From CAZPBO01 sp964584815 (GTDB lineage: Bacteria; Planctomycetota; SKW154): a stretch of 34,072 nt of DNA. Of this stretch, positions 7,811 through 14,254 are shown in pieces. Made by a program: the position numbers and the translations under genes. Positions within the stretch are counted from its first letter, which is position 1. Each line of letters starts with the position of its first letter. Where the stretch lies: the NCBI GenBank assembly GCA_964584815.1, contig CAZPBO010000021.1, positions 1-34,072 on the forward strand, read 5' to 3'. Below the pieces are notes generated by a model, which ran no database searches, was not told where the DNA came from, and was given only the letters and a program-made list of their open reading frames with translations.

Positions 7811-9016
7811 CTAACCTGCCTCTTTTCCCATACGCTGAAGCAGAATCTTTTTTATACGCTTGAACCCTTCCGTCTTGGCTGCCTCATCCTTCCCCTCATA
7901 AAGTTTTATCGCCCTGTTACAGACCTCAAGTATCTTTTCGTATTCACCCATCTCCTCGTAAATCATTGTGAGCAACTTAAACGGCGCCACTGGTTTGGCT
8001 CTCTTCTCCTTGTCGCTCTCATAACTTTTTATCGCCTTTTCGCAGTGATTTATGCAAGCCTCGTAAGCATTTTTCAGTTTTTGGCGCCTTCTATAGAAGT
8101 ATTTGGCATACATTATATGGAGCATCTCCTTGTCGTGACGGGTGTCCACAACGGTGAGCCCCTTTATAAGCAGCCCTGTTGCCAACTCGTCAAAGCCGTT
8201 TTGCATAAGGCGGTTGGCGGTTTCCCAGCAGTATCGCGCAAACGACGGACGCAGCGTCGTTATCTTCCGTTCAAAAATGTCGTATTGCGTAAGTCCTCCT
8301 TCTGTCATTATGGAGACCGCCTTTCGCTGCCTTTCCGCGTCCAGCGACCAGAACCAATCCCACAATCCAAGGAAGCCGAGCAACCCGCCTGGCTGTGAGG
8401 GTTTTTTCAGGATTATGCCTGCGGTCTCCACCTTTCTTGCACCCTCACGCTCCAACTTTTCCAGAACCTGGCACTCAACGGCATCGGCGGTAACCGATTC
8501 CGCCTCATTTTCTGCAGACGGTTCGGCAACGGCAGCCTCCTTCTCCACCGCTGAAGCGCTCTCCTGCTCTACAACTGGCACCTCAAGTGTCGTAACGGGC
8601 GGTTTTGGGGGTCTTCGCGGAGGGCGTTCTTCCGCAGAGGACGGCGGTTTCTCCGCGGCTGCATCCTCCTGCTCCGCCGCCACCGCCGCTTCATCCTTCT
8701 TATCAATGCGCTTAAGGGTTATCGCAGGTGGGCGCTTTTTGGGGCGCTCAGCCACTTCCTCACCCCGCCGCCGCGCCAGCAACTCCTCCGCTTCTTCCTC
8801 CATTTTATACAGCAGTTTATAGAGTTGGCGCAATTGAGTCTTTATCCCGTCAAGCGACTCCTCAAGACGCTCGCAAATCTCAAGCAGAACCTGCGGGTCG
8901 TTCTCCGCGCCCCTTAAACCCGCATCCGCCATCTCCTTATGCGACATCACCGTCCATAAAAACGCACGGTTCTCCGCCAGCCATTCCTCAATGCGCTTGT
9001 CCAATCGTCCTGCCAT
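7811..9016 (-). CDS. Protein of unknown function: coiled coil, acidic Pro/Ala-rich linker, TPR-like C-terminal domain
   Basis: 401 residues from the ATG at 9016, chosen because GGAG lies 7 bases upstream and because the promoter at 9047-9075 would start transcription inside the longer frame (9082). Residues about 1-95 are helical and coiled-coil-like (RLEESLDGIKTQLRQLYKLL, MEEEAEELLARR). About 95-200 is low-complexity Glu/Ala/Pro. Then comes a conserved-looking domain with GLWDWFWSLDAERQRKAVS and TLRPSFARYCWETANRL, followed by TPR-like helices to the C-terminus. There is no signal peptide, so it is probably cytoplasmic. I do not recognise the family. It is co-directional with lemA, 22 bases apart, and probably shares its transcript. 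Confidence 0.75.
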   Translation of the reverse strand: MAGRLDKRIEEWLAENRAFLWTVMSHKEMADAGLRGAENDPQVLLEICERLEESLDGIKTQLRQLYKLLYKMEEEAEELLARRRGEEVAERPKKRPPAITLKRIDKKDEAAVAAEQEDAAAEKPPSSAEERPPRRPPKPPVTTLEVPVVEQESASAVEKEAAVAEPSAENEAESVTADAVECQVLEKLEREGARKVETAGIILKKPSQPGGLLGFLGLWDWFWSLDAERQRKAVSIMTEGGLTQYDIFERKITTLRPSFARYCWETANRLMQNGFDELATGLLIKGLTVVDTRHDKEMLHIMYAKYFYRRRQKLKNAYEACINHCEKAIKSYESDKEKRAKPVAPFKLLTMIYEEMGEYEKILEVCNRAIKLYEGKDEAAKTEGFKRIKKILLQRMGKEAG

Positions 9017-9046
9017 ACTCCCGCTCCAAGTCCTTGTCACAAAAAA

Positions 9047-9075
9047 ATTATAACCTTTCTCCCGCGGGAAAGCAA
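9047..9075 (-). promoter_or_regulatory. Promoter for the unknown protein-lemA unit
   Basis: On the minus strand TTGCTT (9070-9075) and a perfect TATAAT (9047-9052) are separated by 17 bases. Transcription would start near 9040, giving a short leader before the ATG at 9016. The -35 is weak (three of six). Confidence 0.55.
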
Positions 9076-9110
9076 GCCCCACTCATATGTGCGCGCCACC
9101 GCACCGCTTT

Positions 9111-10412
9111 CTATTTTATCACCTTAAGCAGAATCAGCAGCGCCGTGGCTGTGGAGTAGGCGTCTCCTCCCACCATCCCCCACTTCCCCACCGCGGGAAA
9201 ACAGCCGTCTTTGCGCTGCATTTTTGTCAAAGCGCTCACAACCGCTTTCCGCCACTTGAGCCACTCCTTCCCACCGTAAAGCCTCATCGCCTCCGTTCCC
9301 CGCAACCAGTAATACATATCAACAGCCAGGTGGTCGGGGTCTTCCTTCTCTTCGTAGACAGGCAGGCTCCTCATAAGGAGTGCCGCCGACTTCTCTTCTC
9401 CCGCCACTCTCGCATCCATAGAGAGAAGCGCCGCTAACGCCGCCGCCGTCATCGTTGGAAGCCTCCTGTAACGGTCGTTTATTCCCGGTATCACCGCACC
9501 CCTGTCAAAGCGGCTCTGATACCCGTAATGACCGTCATTAGGGTTGTAGCAGCGGTTGAACCAGTCCTGCGCGCCTTTATAAGCGGTTTTGGGAATCTTG
9601 AAACCCGCCTTCTCCGCCGCTCTCAACGCCAGAACCGCCCAAGAAGTGAGCGATGTGTCACTGTCACCGCCGCGGATTCCATAGCGCCAACCAGCGCCGC
9701 GGTTCTGGGCTTCCAGCAACTTCTTCACCGCACGATGCATTACCTCCCGAACCTCGCCCAGAACCCTTTTCGGCACAAGTTTTCTGACGCTCTCGCTGCT
9801 TTTCGCCGCCACCAGCAACTCCGACAGCGCTTCCGTCGCCAAAATGTGGTTATAAAACCACTCATCAACCCCCATCTGCCGTCCTATAAAGCCTTGTTTG
9901 TCGGCGTTCTTCAGCAGAAACTTCACCACAGCAACTATGTCATCGGCGCCCACCTTCATATCCAAGTCCCCGCCGCCTATTTCAACAACTCCCACCAACG
10001 CCCGCAAAGCAAGCCCCGCAACGCCAACGCGAAAACCCGCCACCTTAGTGTCCCAGAATCCCCCCGCTTTCCTGTTGCGTAGCAGCCACTTCACCCCCAA
10101 CCCCAATGCCTTGCTTATGTCAACATCAGGGCATAACTCGCACGCCATCCTCAAATACTTTTTAACCTCCGCGTCCTTCTCTTTCTCTAATAGATGTTTC
10201 AGGTAGCGCCCCAAAGGTTTCGCGTGGGACAGATTCTTCCTCACAAGACCGAGCAATCCTTGCGCTGCTTTTTTGCGCTCCGCCCAATCATCACTCCTCA
10301 ATTTTTCCACAAACCTGTCCACGCTCTCCTTCAGTTCGCCAGGAAGCGCATCTCCGTTACCTAACGCCACAGAACACAAAAAAATTGCTACGCCGACAGC
10401 CCAAAACCGCAT
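9111..10412 (-). CDS. Secreted prenyltransferase/squalene-cyclase-like alpha/alpha toroid protein
   Basis: 433 residues from the ATG at 10412, which has GGAGG upstream and begins a signal peptide (MRFWAVGVAIFLCSVALG). The longer frame to 10454 would start upstream of the predicted transcription start. After a helical part (about 20-110, HEAT-like, with DDWAERKKAAQGL) the toroid region starts at ISKALGLGVKWLLRNR. It contains typical repeat turns: KAGGFWDTK, RGAGWRYGIRGGDSDTSLTS, NDGHYGYQSRFDRG. The last repeat ends in GGDAYSTATALLILLKVIK. The fold is that of terpenoid cyclases and protein prenyltransferases, but no catalytic acid motif or zinc-ligand set is visible, so binding or scaffolding in the periplasm is more likely than catalysis. 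It is divergent from the TPR protein at 10563. Confidence 0.8.
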   Translation of the reverse strand: MRFWAVGVAIFLCSVALGNGDALPGELKESVDRFVEKLRSDDWAERKKAAQGLLGLVRKNLSHAKPLGRYLKHLLEKEKDAEVKKYLRMACELCPDVDISKALGLGVKWLLRNRKAGGFWDTKVAGFRVGVAGLALRALVGVVEIGGGDLDMKVGADDIVAVVKFLLKNADKQGFIGRQMGVDEWFYNHILATEALSELLVAAKSSESVRKLVPKRVLGEVREVMHRAVKKLLEAQNRGAGWRYGIRGGDSDTSLTSWAVLALRAAEKAGFKIPKTAYKGAQDWFNRCYNPNDGHYGYQSRFDRGAVIPGINDRYRRLPTMTAAALAALLSMDARVAGEEKSAALLMRSLPVYEEKEDPDHLAVDMYYWLRGTEAMRLYGGKEWLKWRKAVVSALTKMQRKDGCFPAVGKWGMVGGDAYSTATALLILLKVIK

Positions 10413-10438
10413 ATCCACTCCTCCACGCCAGTCAAAAG

Positions 10439-10467
10439 ATTCTACTCCGAACATCCCAACTCATCAA
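10439..10467 (-). promoter_or_regulatory. Promoter for the secreted toroid-protein gene
   Basis: On the minus strand TTGATG (10462-10467), 17 bases, then TAGAAT (10439-10444, five of six). Predicted transcription start near 10432, about 20 bases before the ATG at 10412. This supports the shorter start of that gene. Confidence 0.55.
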
Positions 10468-10562
10468 TGATTAGATAAGGTAGAGCATTTGAGCGTTCAA
10501 GATAGGCTACAAAACGGCGCCGTGTTCGCGTATCATAAAGATGCGGTTTGGGGGATAAGGTG

Positions 10563-12167
10563 ATGCCATATCAGCGGGTTTTTGCGGTTTTTTGTGTGCT
10601 GCTTTTGTGGGGTGTGGTGTTGGGGCAGAGTGTTGAGGACGCGCGGCGTTTGGCGGAGAAAGGGCGTCTGGAGGATGCGCTCGTCGTGCTGCGTGAGGTT
10701 CTGCGGCGCGACAGTGACAACCTTCAAGCCCATATGCTTTATCAGGAGGTGATGGTGAAGGCGGGGCGTCTGGAGGAGGTGAGAGGGAAGTATGAGGATT
10801 TGGCGGAGAAGCATCCCGACAGCGGGCTGTATCAATATCTTGCGGCGCGGCTGCAGGAGCAAGCCAGCAAGCGGATAGAGTTTTTGCAGAAGGCGGTGAA
10901 GGCGGATGGGGATTTTGTGCTGGCGCGGCGGGCGTTAGCCAGAGAACTTTTTCTGGCGCGCGATTATCGCGGCGCCATCCAGCAACTTGACTGGCTCCTC
11001 AAAAAAGACCCCAAAGACACCGAAGCGCTGCTGCTGTTCGCCGCACTGGAGCGAGAGCGCTCCAACTACGACAAAGCGCTTGAGTTGCTGAAGCGTGCCG
11101 CAGAAGCCGCCCCTCAAAGCCCTGTTCCGCTTGTTGAGATGGGGCGCGTGGAGCGGGAACGGGCGCGTTTTGCTGAAGCGGTCAAGCACTACGAGGCGGC
11201 GTCAAAACGCGCACAACTTGACTGGCAGGCGATTCTGGAGTGGGGAGAGTGCCTTGTAGGGTTAGGGAAGAAGAAGGAGGCGGTGGCGGTATGGCGACGG
11301 GCGCTTGCACTGCCGCTCACACCTCAGCAGTTCGCGGTTTTTGCTGAAAGATGCGCGCTTCTTTTCGTCAAGCCGCCCGACAAGGCGCTGGAACAGGCGT
11401 TGCGGCAGGCGCGTGAAATGGTTCAGAAAGACCCGCAGAAGGCGCTTGCGGCGCTTGAGAAGTTGGCGGCGCAGAACCCCGACAGCGCGGTCGTCCACTC
11501 CGCTCTCGCCGCCGCCGCGCTCGTCGCCTCTCAACCCCAAAAAGCCGTCAAAGCCGCCCTCAAAGCCCTCAAAATCGCACCTGACTTCGCCGAACCCCAC
11601 TTCATCCTCGGCGTCTTCTTCTCCGTCACCCGCGCCGACGACGACGCCCTCAAGCACCTTCGCCGTGCCGAACAACTCAACCCCTTCCACGCCGAAACCG
11701 CACGCGAACTCGGCTTTGTCCTCGTCCGAAAAGGTAGACCATACGAGGCAGCCGAACTTGCCGTCAGATACTGGCGCCTGACGGGAGACCCTCAACGCGC
11801 CGCAGAACTGCGCCTTAATGCCGAACTCGCAATCCACGATAAAGCCTTCCTTGTTAAGGAAGAGAAAATCGCGGGCAAAACCCTCAAAATCTGGCGCGGG
11901 CTTGAACCCGCAATACGCGGCTACCACCTCCTCTACAAAGCCGAACTCTACGATGGGCAAAAACTTGTCCGCCGTCTGCTGGTTATGCTTGAGGAGCAGA
12001 TACAGGATACGCCTGAAGGTCGTCAAACCCTGCGCCGATGGCTGCTCATTGAATCTCCCCTCAAACCCAACCAGCCCCCACAAACACTCCGCTCCTTCTT
12101 CCTGCCACCAAAACTGGACGAACTGCTCAACACACTGAAAGATGTCTTGAAGGAAAAGAAGAGATGA
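10563..12167 (+). CDS. Secreted tetratricopeptide-repeat protein
   Basis: 534 residues. The ATG at 10563 is preferred over the TTG at 10548 because it begins a proper signal peptide (MPYQRVFAVFCVLLLWGVVLGQ) with GGGGG 8 bases upstream. The mature part is a chain of TPR units, for example ARRLAEKGRLEDALVVLREV, RDYRGAIQQLDWLLKKDPKD and RSNYDKALELLKRAAEAAPQ, up to about residue 410. A non-repeat C-terminal part follows, including GKTLKIWRGLEPAIRGYHLL. It is likely an envelope scaffold or assembly protein; the partner is unknown. The stop overlaps the start of a 36-codon ORF, which itself overlaps recR. Base composition flips inside the gene: the 5' part is G-rich on the coding strand and the 3' part (from about 11490) is C-rich. 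Confidence 0.85.
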   Translation: MPYQRVFAVFCVLLLWGVVLGQSVEDARRLAEKGRLEDALVVLREVLRRDSDNLQAHMLYQEVMVKAGRLEEVRGKYEDLAEKHPDSGLYQYLAARLQEQASKRIEFLQKAVKADGDFVLARRALARELFLARDYRGAIQQLDWLLKKDPKDTEALLLFAALERERSNYDKALELLKRAAEAAPQSPVPLVEMGRVERERARFAEAVKHYEAASKRAQLDWQAILEWGECLVGLGKKKEAVAVWRRALALPLTPQQFAVFAERCALLFVKPPDKALEQALRQAREMVQKDPQKALAALEKLAAQNPDSAVVHSALAAAALVASQPQKAVKAALKALKIAPDFAEPHFILGVFFSVTRADDDALKHLRRAEQLNPFHAETARELGFVLVRKGRPYEAAELAVRYWRLTGDPQRAAELRLNAELAIHDKAFLVKEEKIAGKTLKIWRGLEPAIRGYHLLYKAELYDGQKLVRRLLVMLEEQIQDTPEGRQTLRRWLLIESPLKPNQPPQTLRSFFLPPKLDELLNTLKDVLKEKKR

Positions 12168-12274
12168 AGCGCATCGGGGTGCTAACGGCGTCTGCGGTTA
12201 TGCTTATGCAGGTGTGGGCGCAGCAGGAGAGCCGCTATGTGGTTTGTGTGTCGGAGAAGGAGGGGGAGAAATGA
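12164..12274 (+). CDS. 36-residue secreted-looking micro-ORF, coupled to both neighbours
   Basis: The ATG at 12164 overlaps the TGA of the TPR gene (ATGA), and its own TGA overlaps the ATG of recR (ATGA). The product begins MKRIGVLTASAVMLMQVWAQ, which reads as a complete signal peptide with an AQ/QE cleavage site. A mature tail of only about 16 residues follows (QESRYVVCVSEKEGEK). The recR ribosome binding site (AAGGAGGGGG) encodes the end of this tail. It could be a real small exported peptide, a coupling ORF that feeds ribosomes to recR, or the remnant of a longer secreted gene. The dual overlap favours translation. Confidence 0.5.
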   Translation: MKRIGVLTASAVMLMQVWAQQESRYVVCVSEKEGEK

Positions 12275-12882
12275 GCGGTTATCCAGAAAGCGTAAGACGG
12301 GTGGTGGAGGGTTTTAAGCGGTTGCCGGGTGTTGGTGAACGCGGCGCGGCAAGGTTCGCCTTCCACCTCCTCTACCGCGACACCGAAGGGGCAAAACTTC
12401 TCGGAGAAGCGTTAGTTGAGATGGCATCAAAAGCGAGGCGCTGCTCGCGCTGCCGCATCGTCGCCGATACAGACCCTTGCTGGCTCTGCTCCGACCCAAA
12501 ACGCGACACAAAGACCCTCTGTGTCGTTGAGGGACCCGAAGATGTGGTGGCGATAGAAAACACAGGCGCATATCGTGGGCTTTACTTCGTTCTGGGAGGG
12601 GTGGTGGAGCCGCTTGAGGGACGCACAATCTACGACCTCGGTGGGGAGTTGCTGAAAAAACGCGTGGCGAAAGAGAAAATAGAGGAAGTGATAGTGGCAA
12701 CAAGTCCGACAACCGAAGGCGAGGCGACACTACTTGAGATAGAAGAGTTGCTGCAAGGTCTTGATGTGGTGGTAAGCCGCATAGCACGAGGACTGCCTTC
12801 CGGCACATACCTCCACGCGGCAGGTCCGTTCGCCATAAAAGAAGCACTAACAAACCGAAAACCCCGTAACGCCACAAGATAA
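12271..12882 (+). CDS. recR: Recombination mediator protein RecR
   Basis: 203 residues, the usual length. RecR works with RecO (and RecF) to load RecA on SSB-coated single-stranded DNA. The sequence shows an N-terminal helix-hairpin-helix region (FKRLPGVGERGAARFAFHLL), a four-Cys zinc finger (C58, C61, C70, C73 in CSRCRIVADTDPCWLC), a Toprim domain (LCVVEGPEDVVAIENTGAY, then LEGRTIYDL) and the C-terminal Walker-B-like part (IARGLPSGTYLHAAGPFAIK). The start at 12271 has AGGAGG at optimal distance; an upstream alternative at 12214 reads through the micro-ORF in another frame. The common neighbour ybaB is absent; instead recR is last in an operon with a TPR protein and the micro-ORF. Confidence 0.97.
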   Translation: MSGYPESVRRVVEGFKRLPGVGERGAARFAFHLLYRDTEGAKLLGEALVEMASKARRCSRCRIVADTDPCWLCSDPKRDTKTLCVVEGPEDVVAIENTGAYRGLYFVLGGVVEPLEGRTIYDLGGELLKKRVAKEKIEEVIVATSPTTEGEATLLEIEELLQGLDVVVSRIARGLPSGTYLHAAGPFAIKEALTNRKPRNATR

Positions 12883-12989
12883 GAAACGGATAGTATTCTT
12901 TCTGCCTCAAAATGTATATTTTTGTGTGACAAAACATCTCCCTGCGTCGGCTTTAATTATGAGTGGAGAAGACATAAGGGGAATTAGGT

Positions 12990-13655
12990 ATGCGTGGTGT
13001 TTGCATTTTTGCGTGTATTTTCTTGGTTGTTGCGGGTTTTGTGCTTCTGACTTGGCAGCCTGCGGAAGCGGGGTGAGGACCTGGAGGATGCCGTCCGCGG
13101 CCCGTGCGGCCGATAAGACCTCCCCAACCACGCCCACAACCACAGCCGCAACCCAATCCCTCACCGAAACCCACACCCGCGCCCGAGCAGGCTCACGATA
13201 TTGAGTGGATTGAAACCTCCCCCGCCGTTGAAGTCACCCCTGAACTCAAAAAGAAAAAGCCCAACTTCTATGCCGAGTTTGAAGGACTCTCCAAGTATGA
13301 CGGTGACAAGGGCTTGGTGGTGTTCGTTTACTGGGAGTCCGATGATGCCTCCGCCGACAAAAAGGACAAAGAACGGGCGAAAAAATCGGAGAAGATGGAC
13401 GAGATGCTGAAAGGGGATTGCCTTAAAGAGATGGCGGATACATTCGTATGGGTGCGTCTCAACGGTCGCGAACTGGATAAAAAACTGGCGAAAAGACACA
13501 AGATTTACAAGGTGCCCTGCGTGTTGCTCGTGGACATTCGCGGCAAGAAATGGTATGTCCTCACAAACCATCTGACCAAGCCGGAACGCTTCTTGAAAAC
13601 TCTGAAGAAGTTTGAGGCGTTCAACAACCGCCTCCGCAGAATGCTTAAGAAATAG
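12990..13655 (+). pseudogene. Secreted thioredoxin-fold protein interrupted by an in-frame TGA (nonsense, recoding or sequence error)
   Basis: A well-placed start (ATG 12990, AAGGGG about 8 bases upstream) encodes a signal peptide, MRGVCIFACIFLVVAGFVLL then TWQPAEAG, and meets TGA at 13074-13076. The same frame then continues open to 13655. It reads a Pro/Gln/Arg-rich spacer (GPGGCRPRPVRPIRPPQPRP...) and a thioredoxin-like domain with LVVFVYWESDD in the first strand and IYKVPCVLLVDIRGKKWYVL around the cis-Pro loop. No CxxC active site is present. An alternative start at GTG 13104 lacks a ribosome binding site at proper spacing and would lose the export signal. A single base change best explains this; the frame before and after is identical, so no indel is needed. 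Confidence 0.65.
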
Positions 13656-13754
13656 GACTTCGGCTCTTGTGTAGCCCATCCCCACGGTAGGGCGCCGCGC
13701 AATAAGCAACAGATGGGTTCTCTGTTGGTAAATATCACTTGAAGCATTTTTCCC

Positions 13755-13783
13755 TTGACCTTCGCCCAACCCTGTCAGACAAT
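13755..13783 (+). promoter_or_regulatory. Promoter for the small membrane protein gene
   Basis: TTGACC (13755-13760), 17 bases, GACAAT (13778-13783). The -35 matches five of six and the -10 four of six consensus bases. Predicted start near 13790, followed by AGGAG 7 bases before the ATG at 13810. Confidence 0.5.
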
Positions 13784-13809
13784 ATTTTATCTTTTATAGG
13801 AGTTCGGTT

Positions 13810-14106
13810 ATGTTCTTTCCGTCATTGCTAATTCAGGCTCCCCCCAAAGATTTGGAAGGAATGGGTGAGTTTGCCGCCTTTCTATCCGGTGGCATTGGGT
13901 TGGTGTTCGGGATAATAGTTCTTGTCATAGCCGTCGTTGCGTGGTGGAAGATATTCTCCAAGGCGGGTCACAGCGGCGCATTGGCTTTGCTCTTCTTCGT
14001 CCCAATCGTCAACCTTATAATCTTTTTGTGGTTCGCGTTTTCGGAGTGGCCGATTCATCGGCGGATGCGGGAACTTGAGCGCCGCGCAAAAGGCGAAGAA
14101 TTCTAA
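13810..14106 (+). CDS. Small membrane protein, DUF5684-like
   Basis: 98 residues with two strong membrane helices: about 22-47 (FAAFLSGGIGLVFGIIVLVI) and about 55-78. Between them lies WWKIFSKAGHSGALALLFFVPIVNLI. The pattern W-K-hydrophobic-x-KAGxxG followed by hydrophobic-P-hydrophobic-x-N is the signature of DUF5684-type proteins, membrane proteins of unknown function often next to signal peptidases. The C-terminus is basic and acidic (RRMRELERRAKGEEF). AGGAG precedes the ATG. It has its own promoter and lies upstream of the pyrophosphatase gene. Confidence 0.75.
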   Translation: MFFPSLLIQAPPKDLEGMGEFAAFLSGGIGLVFGIIVLVIAVVAWWKIFSKAGHSGALALLFFVPIVNLIIFLWFAFSEWPIHRRMRELERRAKGEEF

Positions 14107-14189
14107 CATTCTGTCGGCTCACACCGAAAATCCCCTTTCCCCTCTGAACCGCCGCCGTGCTGGCAAGGGTTTTGTGATTGCCGCTTCTT

Positions 14190-14219
14190 TTGCTTGACTG
14201 CAATTGCCGCGATTATAGA
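14190..14219 (+). promoter_or_regulatory. Candidate promoter for the pyrophosphatase-floA unit
   Basis: TTGCTT (14190-14195), 18 bases, TATAGA (14214-14219). Both elements are partial matches. They lie about 35 bases upstream of the ATG at 14255 in a non-coding stretch of about 148 bases. Confidence 0.4.
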
Positions 14220-14254
14220 CTGTTACACAAATCCACCTTTTGGGGAAGCAGGAT

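Noticed and set aside
11262..12083. A 273-codon antisense frame in the TPR gene
   Set aside because: The sense strand has a signal peptide and TPR repeats; the antisense product is low-complexity Gly/Phe/Glu and follows from the C-rich codon use.
13074..13076. Selenocysteine at the TGA of the thioredoxin-like gene
   Set aside because: The site is in a Pro/Gly-rich spacer right after the signal peptide, not in the active-site region, and I could not find a convincing SECIS hairpin. It is kept as a check, not a call.
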